Source of the DNA: Psychroserpens sp041224425
GTDB taxonomy: Bacteria; Bacteroidota; Bacteroidia; Flavobacteriales; Flavobacteriaceae
Assembly: GCF_041224425.1 (NCBI RefSeq)
Contig: NZ_JBGFGL010000076.1
Coordinates: 186,001-250,000, forward strand
Direction of reading: 5' to 3'
DNA: 64,000 nt
Under the pieces are notes generated by a model. That model saw only the letters and a list, made by a program, of their open reading frames with translations, did no database searches and had not been told where the DNA came from. Numbering within the stretch: the stretch's first letter is position 1; each line of letters starts with the position of its first letter. Below are positions 44,811 to 53,544 of this stretch, in pieces. Made by a program: the position numbers and the translations under genes.

Positions 44811-45761
44811 CTAAGGCTTGACCGAATAATATCCTTTTTTAGGTATCTCGATATAATATTGTTTTCTTGAGCTATTATTCAAGTGTGGTTCTCTTAGCCA
44901 AGGGTTGTGAAGTTTCAATATTTTGTAATTGATGTCAAATTGCTTGGCAAACTTTGAGAAATCGGTCACAGCAGTATCAACCTCAACCTTGTAAGTAGGA
45001 ACACTTGCATAAAGATCTTCTGACTTGAAATTGAAGCCATACTTTTTAGGATGATTCAAGATTTCCTTAACTGCTACAATTCTGAAAAGATAGCGACCCG
45101 TTTCCTCTCCTAATAATAAATCATAATAGCCTTTAACACCTTGCTCTTTCAATCGTCTAGAAATTCCAGCATTTCCAGCATTATAAGCTGCAGCAGCTAG
45201 AGTCCACGTTCCCAGATCATCCTTTGCTTTTTGAAGGTACTTACAAGCCACTTCAGTTGCCATTTCCAAATGATAACGCTCGTCAACGTTTGAGTTAACC
45301 TCAAGACCATTCTCTCTACCCGTTGCCTTCATGATCTGCCAGACACCTGTTGCTCCAGCAGGAGACACCACGTTTGAGAGTCCGCTCTCTATTACAGCCA
45401 AATATTTGAAATCTTCTGGAATGCCATTTTTCTTCAAAATAGGTTCAATTATTGGGAAATATTTTGCAGCACGTTTGAACATTAATAATCCATTGGATTG
45501 CCAGTATGTATTGACCAGTAACTCACGATCGAGTCGTTCTAATATATCAGGATTGTTTAGTGGTACCTGTTCACCAGCAAAATCCATTTGCTCAGGCAGT
45601 GTAATGGCATATACATTATAGTCTTTTACAGCCTTTTCGTTTAGAGCGTTTGGGTTCGTTTTGGTTTGGTCTTCACCTGGAGCCTTTTGAATGGCATAGA
45701 TGAACAGTCCTGAAAGAAACAGGATACCAATAGCAGTAAATATGTTCTTAATTGTATTCAT
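44811..45761 (-). CDS. Membrane-anchored lytic murein transglycosylase (SLT domain)
   Basis: The product has 316 residues. An uncleaved or signal-type N-terminal helix (about 6-24) is followed by the SLT goose-lysozyme-like domain: KYLAVIESGLSN with catalytic Glu125, ASPAGATGVWQIMKATGRENGL-like VVSPAGATGVWQIM, and AAAAYNAGNAGISRRL. It cleaves peptidoglycan glycan strands to 1,6-anhydro-MurNAc ends in the periplasm. It resembles MltD without LysM repeats. The gene ends exactly where cls begins, so the two are co-transcribed. Confidence 0.92.
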   Translation of the reverse strand: MNTIKNIFTAIGILFLSGLFIYAIQKAPGEDQTKTNPNALNEKAVKDYNVYAITLPEQMDFAGEQVPLNNPDILERLDRELLVNTYWQSNGLLMFKRAAKYFPIIEPILKKNGIPEDFKYLAVIESGLSNVVSPAGATGVWQIMKATGRENGLEVNSNVDERYHLEMATEVACKYLQKAKDDLGTWTLAAAAYNAGNAGISRRLKEQGVKGYYDLLLGEETGRYLFRIVAVKEILNHPKKYGFNFKSEDLYASVPTYKVEVDTAVTDFSKFAKQFDINYKILKLHNPWLREPHLNNSSRKQYYIEIPKKGYYSVKP

Positions 45762-45797
45762 GGTCTTTTTTTATAAATATAAAGTTTTCTTTTGGCA

Positions 45798-46466
45798 TTA
45801 TACCTCTTCCAAAATAAGTTTTGGCAAATTTTCATTAAACCATTTGTACTTATTAATAATCATAATGTGTGTTCCCTCTTTAATAACTTTGCAATTGCCT
45901 TGGCACGAATGTGGAAACACGGCATCTTTATCACCATGTATGTATATGGCTTGCGGATTTGGCTCTTCCTGGTTCCATTCAATAACTTGTTCTATGGCCC
46001 AATCTAAATAACGCTTGTCATTAACAGATAAGTATTTTTTATAAAGTTCAATACGTTTAGTAACCATTTCACCAAAAGCATACTTTGCCAAAACGTCTAT
46101 ATTGCTAACCAATTGTGTTGGTAAAAGCTTATAGGCTTTGGTAAATTTCATGAGCTTCATTCGCTTAGGTAATTCATGCTTGCACTTAACACTTGACACT
46201 ACGATGAGTTTTCTCAACGTCATATACTTGCTCATTTCCTGTACTAAAATACCTCCAAAGGAAACACCTAAAAGCACTACGTTATCATACTCAATTTTTT
46301 CTATCATCCTTTTGGCATAAGATTCCAGCGTTTCATGTAATTCTGGAATCATCCATTCGAGCCAATGAACCTGAAATTGCTCTTCCGGAAGTTTGATGTG
46401 TTCAAAAATAGAAGGATTAGCAGCCATTCCTGGCATTAAATAAACATGTATGAGCTCCTGAGACAT
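45798..46466 (-). CDS. Alpha/beta hydrolase
   Basis: The product has 222 residues, short for the fold. The nucleophile elbow is VVLLGVSFGGILVQE (Ser in GVSFGG), a late Asp is in YIHGDKDAVFP, and the His is in KEGTHIMIIN. The N-terminus VYLMPGMAANPSIFEHI supplies the oxyanion loop. It could be an esterase or a thioesterase; the substrate is unknown. It is 36 bp upstream of the transglycosylase gene on the same strand. Confidence 0.85.
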   Translation of the reverse strand: MSQELIHVYLMPGMAANPSIFEHIKLPEEQFQVHWLEWMIPELHETLESYAKRMIEKIEYDNVVLLGVSFGGILVQEMSKYMTLRKLIVVSSVKCKHELPKRMKLMKFTKAYKLLPTQLVSNIDVLAKYAFGEMVTKRIELYKKYLSVNDKRYLDWAIEQVIEWNQEEPNPQAIYIHGDKDAVFPHSCQGNCKVIKEGTHIMIINKYKWFNENLPKLILEEV

Positions 46467-46508
46467 AAGGATTTAGGTATCAGTGATTTTTAATTTCTTT
46501 TTTTTTTG

Positions 46509-46529
46509 TAATTTTGTAATACAAAACTA
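46509..46529. promoter_or_regulatory. Overlapping divergent -7 elements
   Basis: TAATTTTG on the + strand (46509-46516) faces the GNAT-like gene; TAGTTTTG on the - strand (46522-46529) faces the hydrolase gene. They are 5 bp apart, so the two promoters could interfere with each other. Confidence 0.4.
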
Positions 46530-46581
46530 TGTAAATCTATAGTTCTACCCTACCGACCATTGAATTAAATACAAAATTATT

Positions 46582-46878
46582 ATGATTGATGCAGCAGAAT
46601 TGATTGACAATGAATTTTTACGTCAATTTGAATTAAAGGTTGATACTGAACTTGCCAAAATTGAATACGCTTTACAAGATCGAAAGATTTTTTTAACAAA
46701 GCTTATTATTCCAGAAACTATACATTCTGACGATTTTGAAGAAGATTTTTTAACGTTGGTTTTTGATACCATTGCAGATCGCAATATTAGTGTCGTACCT
46801 ACAAGTCCTGAGATTGCGAAATTTATCAGAAGGCATAGAAAATACAAGAAAATGTTGCCCGTAGGCATTCGTATATAA
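46582..46878 (+). CDS. Small GCN5-related N-acetyltransferase domain protein
   Basis: The product has 98 residues. The pattern FELKVDTELAKIEYALQDRKIFLTKLIIPE and a C-terminal VVPTSPEIAKFIRRHRKYKKMLPVGI matches the compact Gcn5-like family (acetyltransferase YjdJ/PF14542 type) that lacks the N-terminal half of the standard GNAT fold. The substrate is unknown. It is a single gene, closed by a strong bidirectional terminator. Confidence 0.78.
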   Translation: MIDAAELIDNEFLRQFELKVDTELAKIEYALQDRKIFLTKLIIPETIHSDDFEEDFLTLVFDTIADRNISVVPTSPEIAKFIRRHRKYKKMLPVGIRI

Positions 46879-46890
46879 GTTAAATGGATA

Positions 46891-46923
46891 AAAAAAGCCG
46901 AAGTTTTTACTTCGGCTTTTTTT
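46891..46923. terminator. Bidirectional terminator
   Basis: GCCGAAG (46897-46903) pairs with CTTCGGC (46910-46916), flanked by runs of A and T. It ends both the GNAT-like gene and the convergent mtaB. Confidence 0.87.
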
Positions 46924-46936
46924 TGGACTCTTTTTG

Positions 46937-48262
46937 TTATACAGCAATTTCATTTACAAACTCAAAACGCACCATTCCATCCTCGTCAATTTTAGTGAGT
47001 TCAACACCTTGCAACGTATTGACCAACTCTGGATTCCAAGGTGTTTTGACTTTTACGTAATTTTCTGTAAATCCGTGAATATAGCCTTCTTTATTTTCGC
47101 CTTCAAACAGTACTGTTCTTTGCGTTCCCAATTGACTTTCATAAAAAGCACGACGTTTTTTTGCTGAAAGACCTCGAAGCATTTTACTACGCTTAGCTCT
47201 CACACGTTTTGGAACCACACCATCTAAATTGGCAGCAATGGTATTATCACGTTCAGAATATGTAAATACATGTAAATACGAAATATCCAATTCGTTAAGG
47301 AAATTATAGGTTTCCAGAAAGTGCTCTTCAGTTTCTCCAGGAAATCCAACAATTACATCAACACCAATACAGGCGTGCGGCATCACTTCTCGAATTCTAT
47401 TCACGCGATCAACGTACAATTCTTTCATGTATCTTCGACGCATCAATTTTAAAATGGAATTGCTTCCGCTTTGGAGTGGCACGTGGAAATGTGGTACAAA
47501 CGTATTACTTTCAGCGACAAAATCTATGGTTTCATTTTTGAGCAGATTAGGTTCAATAGAAGAGATACGTAGACGCTCAATACCTTCCACTTCATCTAAG
47601 GCTTGTACCAATTCATAGAATGTATGCTCGTGCTTTTTATTACCAAACTCTCCTTTACCATAATCGCCTATATTAACACCTGTAAGGACAATTTCCTTAA
47701 TATTTTTATCAGAAATCTCCTTGGCATTTTTAAGGACATTCTCTAAAGTATCACTTCTCGAAATGCCTCGTGCCAATGGAATAGTACAATACGTACATTT
47801 ATAATCGCAACCATCCTGAACTTTCAAAAAAGCCCTTGTGCGATCTCCAAAGGAATAACTTCCAACATAAAAATCGGCTTCCTGAATTTCACAGCTGTGT
47901 ACCTCTCCCATATCATTTTTGGTCAAATCGTTGAGATAACTAGTGACATTGAATTTTTCAGTGGCACCAAGTACTAAATCAACACCATCAACATCTGCCA
48001 ATTCTTGTGGTTTCAATTGTGCATAACAACCAACTGCAACAACAAAAGCATCAGGATTGACCTTTTGAGCTTGCTTGACAATGGACTTGAAACGCTTATC
48101 TGCATTTTCGGTAACCGAACAGGTATTTATAACATAAACATCTGCTATTTCCTTAAAATCTACACGCTCAAATCCTTCCGAAGAGAAATTTCTAGCAATT
48201 GTAGAAGTTTCCGAAAAATTTAGCTTGCAACCTAAAGTGTAAAATGCAACTTTTTTATTCAT
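46937..48262 (-). CDS. mtaB: tRNA t6A37 methylthiotransferase MtaB
   Basis: The product has 441 residues. The N-terminal UPF0004 domain has three Cys for the auxiliary cluster (Cys12 in TLGCKLN, Cys48 in NTCSV, Cys79 in VGCYAQ). The radical SAM domain has CDYKCTYC (Cys152, Cys156, Cys159), and a C-terminal TRAM domain follows. TLGCKLN is the mark of MtaB rather than MiaB (TYGCQMN) or RimO. It adds a methylthio group to t6A at position 37 of ANN-decoding tRNAs. Confidence 0.95.
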   Translation of the reverse strand: MNKKVAFYTLGCKLNFSETSTIARNFSSEGFERVDFKEIADVYVINTCSVTENADKRFKSIVKQAQKVNPDAFVVAVGCYAQLKPQELADVDGVDLVLGATEKFNVTSYLNDLTKNDMGEVHSCEIQEADFYVGSYSFGDRTRAFLKVQDGCDYKCTYCTIPLARGISRSDTLENVLKNAKEISDKNIKEIVLTGVNIGDYGKGEFGNKKHEHTFYELVQALDEVEGIERLRISSIEPNLLKNETIDFVAESNTFVPHFHVPLQSGSNSILKLMRRRYMKELYVDRVNRIREVMPHACIGVDVIVGFPGETEEHFLETYNFLNELDISYLHVFTYSERDNTIAANLDGVVPKRVRAKRSKMLRGLSAKKRRAFYESQLGTQRTVLFEGENKEGYIHGFTENYVKVKTPWNPELVNTLQGVELTKIDEDGMVRFEFVNEIAV

Positions 48263-48345
48263 ATCCTGTCAACGGATTTCCATAGCCTTGGAAATCTAAT
48301 TATATTTACTCGTTTTCTAATTTAAAGTCTGCAAATTTACAATTA

Positions 48346-49986
48346 ATGAGTTATATCCTAAAATCTAAGCCTTATAAATCCTTGATTTTAAAGCCTTTTT
48401 TATGGGTTTTCAACATATTACTTCTCATTTCTTGCAGCAATACAACCTCTTCCAATAAAGACCATCTTGTATTTCGCTATAATGAACACAAAAATATCGG
48501 ATCATTAGATCCTGCGTTTGCCAAAGACAATGCAGACATTTGGGCTGTGAATCAATTATTCAATGGGTTGGTGCAAATGGATAGTGACATGAATGTGCAG
48601 CCATGTATTGCGAAAGAATGGACTGTTTCAGATGACGGACTTTCATACACTTTTCTACTTAGGAAAGATGTTTCTTTTCACAAACACAATATATTTGGAA
48701 ATGATTCTACGCGAACAGTCGTTGCTAGTGACTTTGAATACAGTTTTAATCGTTTATTGGATAAAAAAATTGCTTCTCCAGGAAGTTGGACCTTAAACAA
48801 GGTTAAAGACTTTGAAGCTGTTAATGACTCTATTTTCAAAATTGAGCTTCAGCAGGCATTTCCTGCATTTTTAGGACTGTTGACCATGAAATATTGCTCT
48901 GTGGTTCCAAAGGAGATTGTTGAGCATTATCAATCAGATTTCAGGTCGCATCCAATAGGTACTGGACCATTTCAATTCAAGCGTTGGGAAGAAAATTTAA
49001 AGTTGGTCTTTAGAAAAAATCCCAATTATTTTGAAATTAACAATACTGGAACTAAACTACCTTATCTAGAAGCTGTTGCCATCACATTTTTACCAGATAA
49101 ACAAAGTGAGTTTTTACAATTTGCCCAAGGCAATATTGATTTCGTTTCTGGATTGGACGCTTCATATAAAGACGAAATTCTTACTGCTGATGGCAAATTA
49201 AGATCACAATATGCTAGTAATGTGAATATGATTCGCGGACCTTACCTCAACACAGAATATTTGGCTTTTTATATGGATACTGAGGTTTCGGCCATTCAAT
49301 CAGATTTACTTAGAAAAGCGATTAATTATGGATTTGACAGAGAGAAAATGATGACGTATTTACGTAATGGCATTGGCATTCCTGCCCATGGAGGCTTTAT
49401 TCCAAAAGGGCTTCCAGGATATAATGCTACAATAGGATATTCCTACCAACCTGAAAAAGCAAAAGAGCTGGTTCAAGACTTTAAAACTGAAACTGGAATT
49501 CAGAATCCAGAAATCACCATCACTACAACAAGTAATTATTTAAGCTTTTGTGAATACATTCAACGTGAGCTCCAAAAAATAGGCATCAATGTCAATGTAG
49601 ATGTGATTCCTGCGGCTACCTTAAAAGATGCTAAGGCCAATGGCAAATTGGATTTGTTTAGAGCAAGTTGGGTTGCCGATTATCCTGATGCAGAAAATTA
49701 CCTCTCTTTATACTACAGTGAAAATTTTGCACCAAATGGTCCAAACTACACCCATTTTAAAAGTGAACTATTTGATGCTTGGTATGAAGAAGCCTTCTCT
49801 ATTACTGATGTAAAACAGCGTGAATCCCTATATTCAAAAATGGATAGTTTAGTCATGGCTAAAACACCAGTAGTACCCTTATTTTATGATGAGGTCGTAC
49901 GATTTACAAGAAAGGACGTTTCAGGATTAGGCATCAATCCAATTAATTTATTGGATTTAAAACGGGTGAAAAAAACTCAACGGTAA
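48346..49986 (+). CDS. Peptide ABC transporter substrate-binding lipoprotein (SBP_bac_5)
   Basis: The product has 546 residues. The lipobox is NILLLISC, with Cys about residue 30. The family 5 extracellular binding fold shows LDPAFAKDNADIWAVNQLFNGLVQMD, IAKEWTVSDDGLSYTFLLRKDVSFH, HPIGTGPFQFKRWEENLKLVFRKNPNYF, and ADYPDAENYLSLYYS. It would bind oligopeptides or similar ligands. No permease or ATPase genes accompany it, so it is an orphan. It ends 10 bp inside the convergent next gene. Confidence 0.9.
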   Translation: MSYILKSKPYKSLILKPFLWVFNILLLISCSNTTSSNKDHLVFRYNEHKNIGSLDPAFAKDNADIWAVNQLFNGLVQMDSDMNVQPCIAKEWTVSDDGLSYTFLLRKDVSFHKHNIFGNDSTRTVVASDFEYSFNRLLDKKIASPGSWTLNKVKDFEAVNDSIFKIELQQAFPAFLGLLTMKYCSVVPKEIVEHYQSDFRSHPIGTGPFQFKRWEENLKLVFRKNPNYFEINNTGTKLPYLEAVAITFLPDKQSEFLQFAQGNIDFVSGLDASYKDEILTADGKLRSQYASNVNMIRGPYLNTEYLAFYMDTEVSAIQSDLLRKAINYGFDREKMMTYLRNGIGIPAHGGFIPKGLPGYNATIGYSYQPEKAKELVQDFKTETGIQNPEITITTTSNYLSFCEYIQRELQKIGINVNVDVIPAATLKDAKANGKLDLFRASWVADYPDAENYLSLYYSENFAPNGPNYTHFKSELFDAWYEEAFSITDVKQRESLYSKMDSLVMAKTPVVPLFYDEVVRFTRKDVSGLGINPINLLDLKRVKKTQR

Positions 49987-50324
49987 TTTTCCAAGTCATC
50001 AACATCCTTTCCAATATCTTGAATCTCGTTGGTTTTTTCCAAAACCACATTTTTACTCCAATTCTTATTCAATAGATAATAGAAAAGATACGCTGTACCA
50101 AGTCCAAAAGGAAGGGCAATTACTGTCATTAAAAGATTATTATCCCAATCAATACCCAAATTAACAAAAGCATCAACAGTACCTAGAATAACACCGCCAA
50201 CCAAAGCACCCACATAATAACTTAGAACTCCAAGAATTGCAAACAACCACTTGTTTTGACGATACTGTTCGGCTAATTTGAAAAACTGTCTTCCTATGAT
50301 TACTATGAGAATTATTCCTAACAT
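49977..50324 (-). CDS. Small integral membrane protein, unknown
   Basis: The product has 115 residues with three hydrophobic helices (about 2-12, 26-50 and 60-85) and a polar, charged C-terminal tail (EIQDIGKDVDDLENY). I recognise no family. Its last 10 bp overlap the end of the convergent peptide-binding protein gene. A short FKLAEQYRQNKWLFAILGVLSYYVG region is conserved-looking in Bacteroidota small membrane proteins, but this is an impression. Confidence 0.62.
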   Translation of the reverse strand: MLGIILIVIIGRQFFKLAEQYRQNKWLFAILGVLSYYVGALVGGVILGTVDAFVNLGIDWDNNLLMTVIALPFGLGTAYLFYYLLNKNWSKNVVLEKTNEIQDIGKDVDDLENYR

Positions 50325-50372
50325 AATTTCTGGTTTGTGGTTTTACTTATTTTTGAAAAAAATAAATATAGG

Positions 50373-51275
50373 TTAATCTTTTGTAAAATAATAAATATCG
50401 TCCTCCCCTTTTCCACCTTCACGATTTGAGGAAAAAAAACCCGATTTTCCGTCAGGCAACAATTCAAAGCACATATCATCGGCTTCGCTATTGATTGGCT
50501 TAGGCATTAAAACAGGATCTCCAAAAGTACCATCTGCCTTCATTTCAACTCGGTACAAATCCAGTCCGCCATAACCTTTATTACGATCTGAAGAAAAATA
50601 CAGTACGTTTCCTTCAGTTATAAAAGGGAACATTTCCTTTCTTGGAGAATTTACATGTGCTCCGATATTTTCAATATCTCCATAACGATTATTGCCTAAA
50701 ATCTTAACCCTAAAAATATCGGTCGGACCTTTGGCCAAAGGAATGTTTGAAGTAAAGTAAAGATACTGTCCATCAGGACTAACAGATGGATGTGCATACG
50801 AATACCTTTCGTCGCAAAATGGCAATGGTTTGAATTTCATATAGCCTTTTCCCTCTACATATTCACCAAGTTCCATTCTAAGGTTTCTAGTCTTATCATC
50901 ATACTTGTATACATCTCCTCTCTTCTTCTCATTGGTCGTTACATAAATATACTTTCCATCTTTACTGAAACCAGCACTGGAACTATTGAACACAAATCGA
51001 TCTGAAGACACAAATTCCTTGGCATTCGTGATTTCTCCATCTTGATTCATAACCCCTTGATAGAGCGTAAATATTTGCTGATTTCCACTATTGCGCTCAA
51101 CAGATCCAAAACTATTGACCTTATATCTCGAAAAAAAGACAATGCTATCTTTTACATAGACCACACCATATTGACTAAGTTTATCGTTAATGGCAAGGTT
51201 TTTTAAAGTGTATTGATCTTGGGCTTGAATCGTAGAAGACATAACGATTAGTAATAAAAGTAGGTATTGTTTCAT
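50373..51275 (-). CDS. Secreted PD40/WD40-like beta-propeller protein
   Basis: The product has 300 residues. The signal peptide ends STIQA-Q. Several PD40 repeats are visible: SAGFSKDGKYIYVTTNE, HPSVSPDGQYLYFTSN, NVLYFSSDRNKGYGGLDLYRV and CFELLPDGKSGFFSSNREGGKGEDDIYYF. Such propellers occur in periplasmic TolB-like proteins and in Bacteroidota envelope proteins that bear OmpA domains; here the OmpA domain is absent. The role is probably protein or glycan binding. It lies 11 bp from the GlmU-like gene, probably in one operon. Confidence 0.83.
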   Translation of the reverse strand: MKQYLLLLLIVMSSTIQAQDQYTLKNLAINDKLSQYGVVYVKDSIVFFSRYKVNSFGSVERNSGNQQIFTLYQGVMNQDGEITNAKEFVSSDRFVFNSSSAGFSKDGKYIYVTTNEKKRGDVYKYDDKTRNLRMELGEYVEGKGYMKFKPLPFCDERYSYAHPSVSPDGQYLYFTSNIPLAKGPTDIFRVKILGNNRYGDIENIGAHVNSPRKEMFPFITEGNVLYFSSDRNKGYGGLDLYRVEMKADGTFGDPVLMPKPINSEADDMCFELLPDGKSGFFSSNREGGKGEDDIYYFTKD

Positions 51276-51286
51276 TTTATGTAAAT

Positions 51287-52468
51287 TTATGAGTCGCTTT
51301 TACGCCACTGTTTAGTGATTTCAAACACATGCTCCAAAATGGCTTTATCGGTTTCAGAAAATTCTATATTTCGTCGTTTCATGACAACTTCAGCTACTTC
51401 AAAAGCTTTTTTTGTTAAATAGGTTGTAAATCCTGAATTTCCGCCCCAACTAAAGCTAGGTACAAAATTTCTTGGAAATCCACTTCCGAATATATTGGCA
51501 CTAACACCAACAACTGTACCAGTATTGAACATCGTATTGATACCACATTTACTGTGATCTCCCATCATTAGTCCGCAAAACTGCAATCCTGTTCGAGCAA
51601 ACCCTTGTGTTTCGTAATTCCAAAGACGCACTTCAGCATAGTTGTTTTTGAGATTCGAATTATTGGTATCGGCACCTAAATTACACCATTCACCAAGCAC
51701 TGAGTTTCCTAAAAAGCCATCATGACCTTTATTGGAATATCCAAAAATGACCGAATTATTAACCTCGCCTCCAACCTTACTATGAGGACCAATGGTTGTT
51801 GGACCATAAATTTTGGCACTAAGCTTAACAGTTGCGTGTTCACATAAAGCAAAAGGGCCTCGAATTACACTACCTTCCATAATTTCAGCATCTTTACCAA
51901 TATAAATCGGACCAGAACTAGCGTTCAATGTTACAAATTCCAATTTGGCACCTTCTTCAATAAAAACATTTTGACCATTAATAACGTTTACTGAATTAGG
52001 GATAGACTCCGATTTTCGGTCATGAGTGATAAGCTCAAAATCATCTTGAATGGCGTCGCCATTTTTAGAAAAAATATCCCAAGTATGTTCAATTTTTAAA
52101 ACCTCAGATTCAAACTCTATAGCTTCATAACTATCAAAATCGACTTCCTCTTGAGTATCTTTAGAATAAAATGCAATAACCTCTTCTTCGTTAAAAATGG
52201 CTTGATTGTCTTCCAAGGATTTGACCATAGCCACCAATTCATGATTAGGTAAATATGAGGCATTGATCATGATGTTATGATCCATTTCAACCATAGGATA
52301 CTTTTCAGACAAATAGTCTTCGGTAAGTGTTGTAGTGGTATAACCTAGATACATTTCCCACTTTTCCCTAATAGTTAAAATCCCAACACGAATGTCTGCC
52401 ACTGGTCTGGTAAACGTAAATGGCAAAAGATTGTTACGCGATGGACCATCGAAGAGGATGTAGTTCAT
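51287..52468 (-). CDS. GlmU-family sugar nucleotidyltransferase-like protein
   Basis: The product has 393 residues. The N-terminus NYILFDGPSRNNLLPFTFTRPVADIRVGILTIREKW is the Bacteroidota GlmU-like family. The C-terminal half is a left-handed beta helix of hexapeptide repeats (PIYIGKDAEIMEGSVIRGPFALCEHATVKLSAKIYGPTTIGPHSKVGGEV). It lacks the GGxGTRM nucleotide loop of true GlmU, so catalysis is uncertain. It is 99 bp downstream of rpmE2 on the same strand. Confidence 0.87.
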   Translation of the reverse strand: MNYILFDGPSRNNLLPFTFTRPVADIRVGILTIREKWEMYLGYTTTTLTEDYLSEKYPMVEMDHNIMINASYLPNHELVAMVKSLEDNQAIFNEEEVIAFYSKDTQEEVDFDSYEAIEFESEVLKIEHTWDIFSKNGDAIQDDFELITHDRKSESIPNSVNVINGQNVFIEEGAKLEFVTLNASSGPIYIGKDAEIMEGSVIRGPFALCEHATVKLSAKIYGPTTIGPHSKVGGEVNNSVIFGYSNKGHDGFLGNSVLGEWCNLGADTNNSNLKNNYAEVRLWNYETQGFARTGLQFCGLMMGDHSKCGINTMFNTGTVVGVSANIFGSGFPRNFVPSFSWGGNSGFTTYLTKKAFEVAEVVMKRRNIEFSETDKAILEHVFEITKQWRKSDS

Positions 52469-52511
52469 GATTTAAAATTTAGTATTTCAAAAATACATGA
52501 ATTGCCCTAAA

Positions 52512-52549
52512 CAAAAAAGCCTTCAAGATGAAACTCTTGAAGGCTTTTA
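52512..52549 (-). terminator. Terminator of rpmE2
   Basis: GCCTTCAAGA (52519-52528) pairs with TCTTGAAGGC (52535-52544), with A/T runs on both sides. It follows the rpmE2 stop on the - strand. Confidence 0.85.
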
Positions 52550-52567
52550 TAAAATATGATCAAACGC

Positions 52568-52819
52568 TTATTTCTTAAATTTCGCGTATTTGTTTTTGAA
52601 CTTATCAATACGACCAGCAGTATCTACCAATTTAGATTTACCAGTGTAATACGGATGAGATGTTCTTGAAATTTCCAATTTCACTACTGGATATTCAACA
52701 CCATCAACGTCAATAGTTTCATTAGTTTCTGCAGTTGACTTTGTAATGAATACGTCATCGTTAGACATATCTTTAAATGCTACAAGTCTATAATTTTCTG
52801 GATGTATTCCTTTTTTCAT
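52568..52819 (-). CDS. rpmE2: 50S ribosomal protein L31 type B
   Basis: The product has 83 residues. MKKGIHPENYRLVAFKDMSNDDVFITKST and the C-terminal ISRTSHPYYTGKSKLVDTAGRIDKFKNKYAKF are the L31 type B signature. It lacks the CxxC zinc site, so it is the zinc-independent form. A very good promoter lies at 52858-52887. Confidence 0.96.
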   Translation of the reverse strand: MKKGIHPENYRLVAFKDMSNDDVFITKSTAETNETIDVDGVEYPVVKLEISRTSHPYYTGKSKLVDTAGRIDKFKNKYAKFKK

Positions 52820-52857
52820 CTCTTTAACCGATTTATCGCTTTACATTTTTCGAGGTG

Positions 52858-52887
52858 CAAATTTAAGTATTTTTTGTAAATTACCAA
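52858..52887 (-). promoter_or_regulatory. rpmE2 promoter
   Basis: On the - strand TTG (52885-52887), 19 bp, TAAATTTG (52858-52865), a perfect match to TTG-N19-TAnnTTTG. It lies 39 bp upstream of the start codon. Confidence 0.8.
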
Positions 52888-52982
52888 TAATTATTTTTTG
52901 TTTTTTATGTTCACATTTTTGTAACATTTCAAAACAGATAGATACTAACAATCATATTTAACTAATCAATTAACTTAATATT

Positions 52983-53504
52983 ATGGATCAAGAAAAACCA
53001 AAAATCAAACCAATTGCCTATTCATACGGACTCTACTTAGCTTTAATCAGTATTGTCGTGTTGGTAATTATGTATGTCGCTAACATTGATAAAAGCTGGC
53101 CGCTTTCTATTGCCAGCGCATTGCTTAGTATTGCTGTTTTTGTTTATGGAATTAAAGCATACAAAAAAAGCAATAATGGATTTCTTACCTTAGGTCAAGC
53201 CATAAAAGTTGGATTGGCTATTGCTGTAGTTGGAGGTGTGATTTCTGCTATTTACTCCTATTTCCATTATGAGTTTATTTACCCAGAATTCATTGAAATG
53301 CAAAAAGAAGTCGCTTACAATCAAATGATTGAGCAGAATCCGAATATGACTGAAGAACAAATCAACCAAGCTATGGATATTAGTGGAATTTTCATGAACT
53401 CAGCGTTTTTTAGTTTATCTTCTATTTTAGGATCTTTAATTTTTGGACTTATCGTTTCTCTGATAGCTGGTCTAGTTATGAAAAAAGAGCCTCATACACA
53501 TTAA
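52983..53504 (+). CDS. DUF4199 membrane protein
   Basis: The product has 173 residues with four transmembrane helices (about 15-32, 38-58, 72-95 and 140-165). The conserved GFLTLGQAIKVGLAIAVVGGVISAIYSYFHYEFIYPEF block is the DUF4199 signature, followed by a polar loop with EQNPNMTEEQINQAM. Bacteroidota-specific family of unknown function. It is encoded 40 bp upstream of a GT2 glycosyltransferase gene; this pairing recurs in Flavobacteriaceae as far as I recall. Confidence 0.87.
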   Translation: MDQEKPKIKPIAYSYGLYLALISIVVLVIMYVANIDKSWPLSIASALLSIAVFVYGIKAYKKSNNGFLTLGQAIKVGLAIAVVGGVISAIYSYFHYEFIYPEFIEMQKEVAYNQMIEQNPNMTEEQINQAMDISGIFMNSAFFSLSSILGSLIFGLIVSLIAGLVMKKEPHTH

Positions 53505-53544
53505 AAAAAATCAGTACTTTTGAATATCGAATATTTAAAATTAC

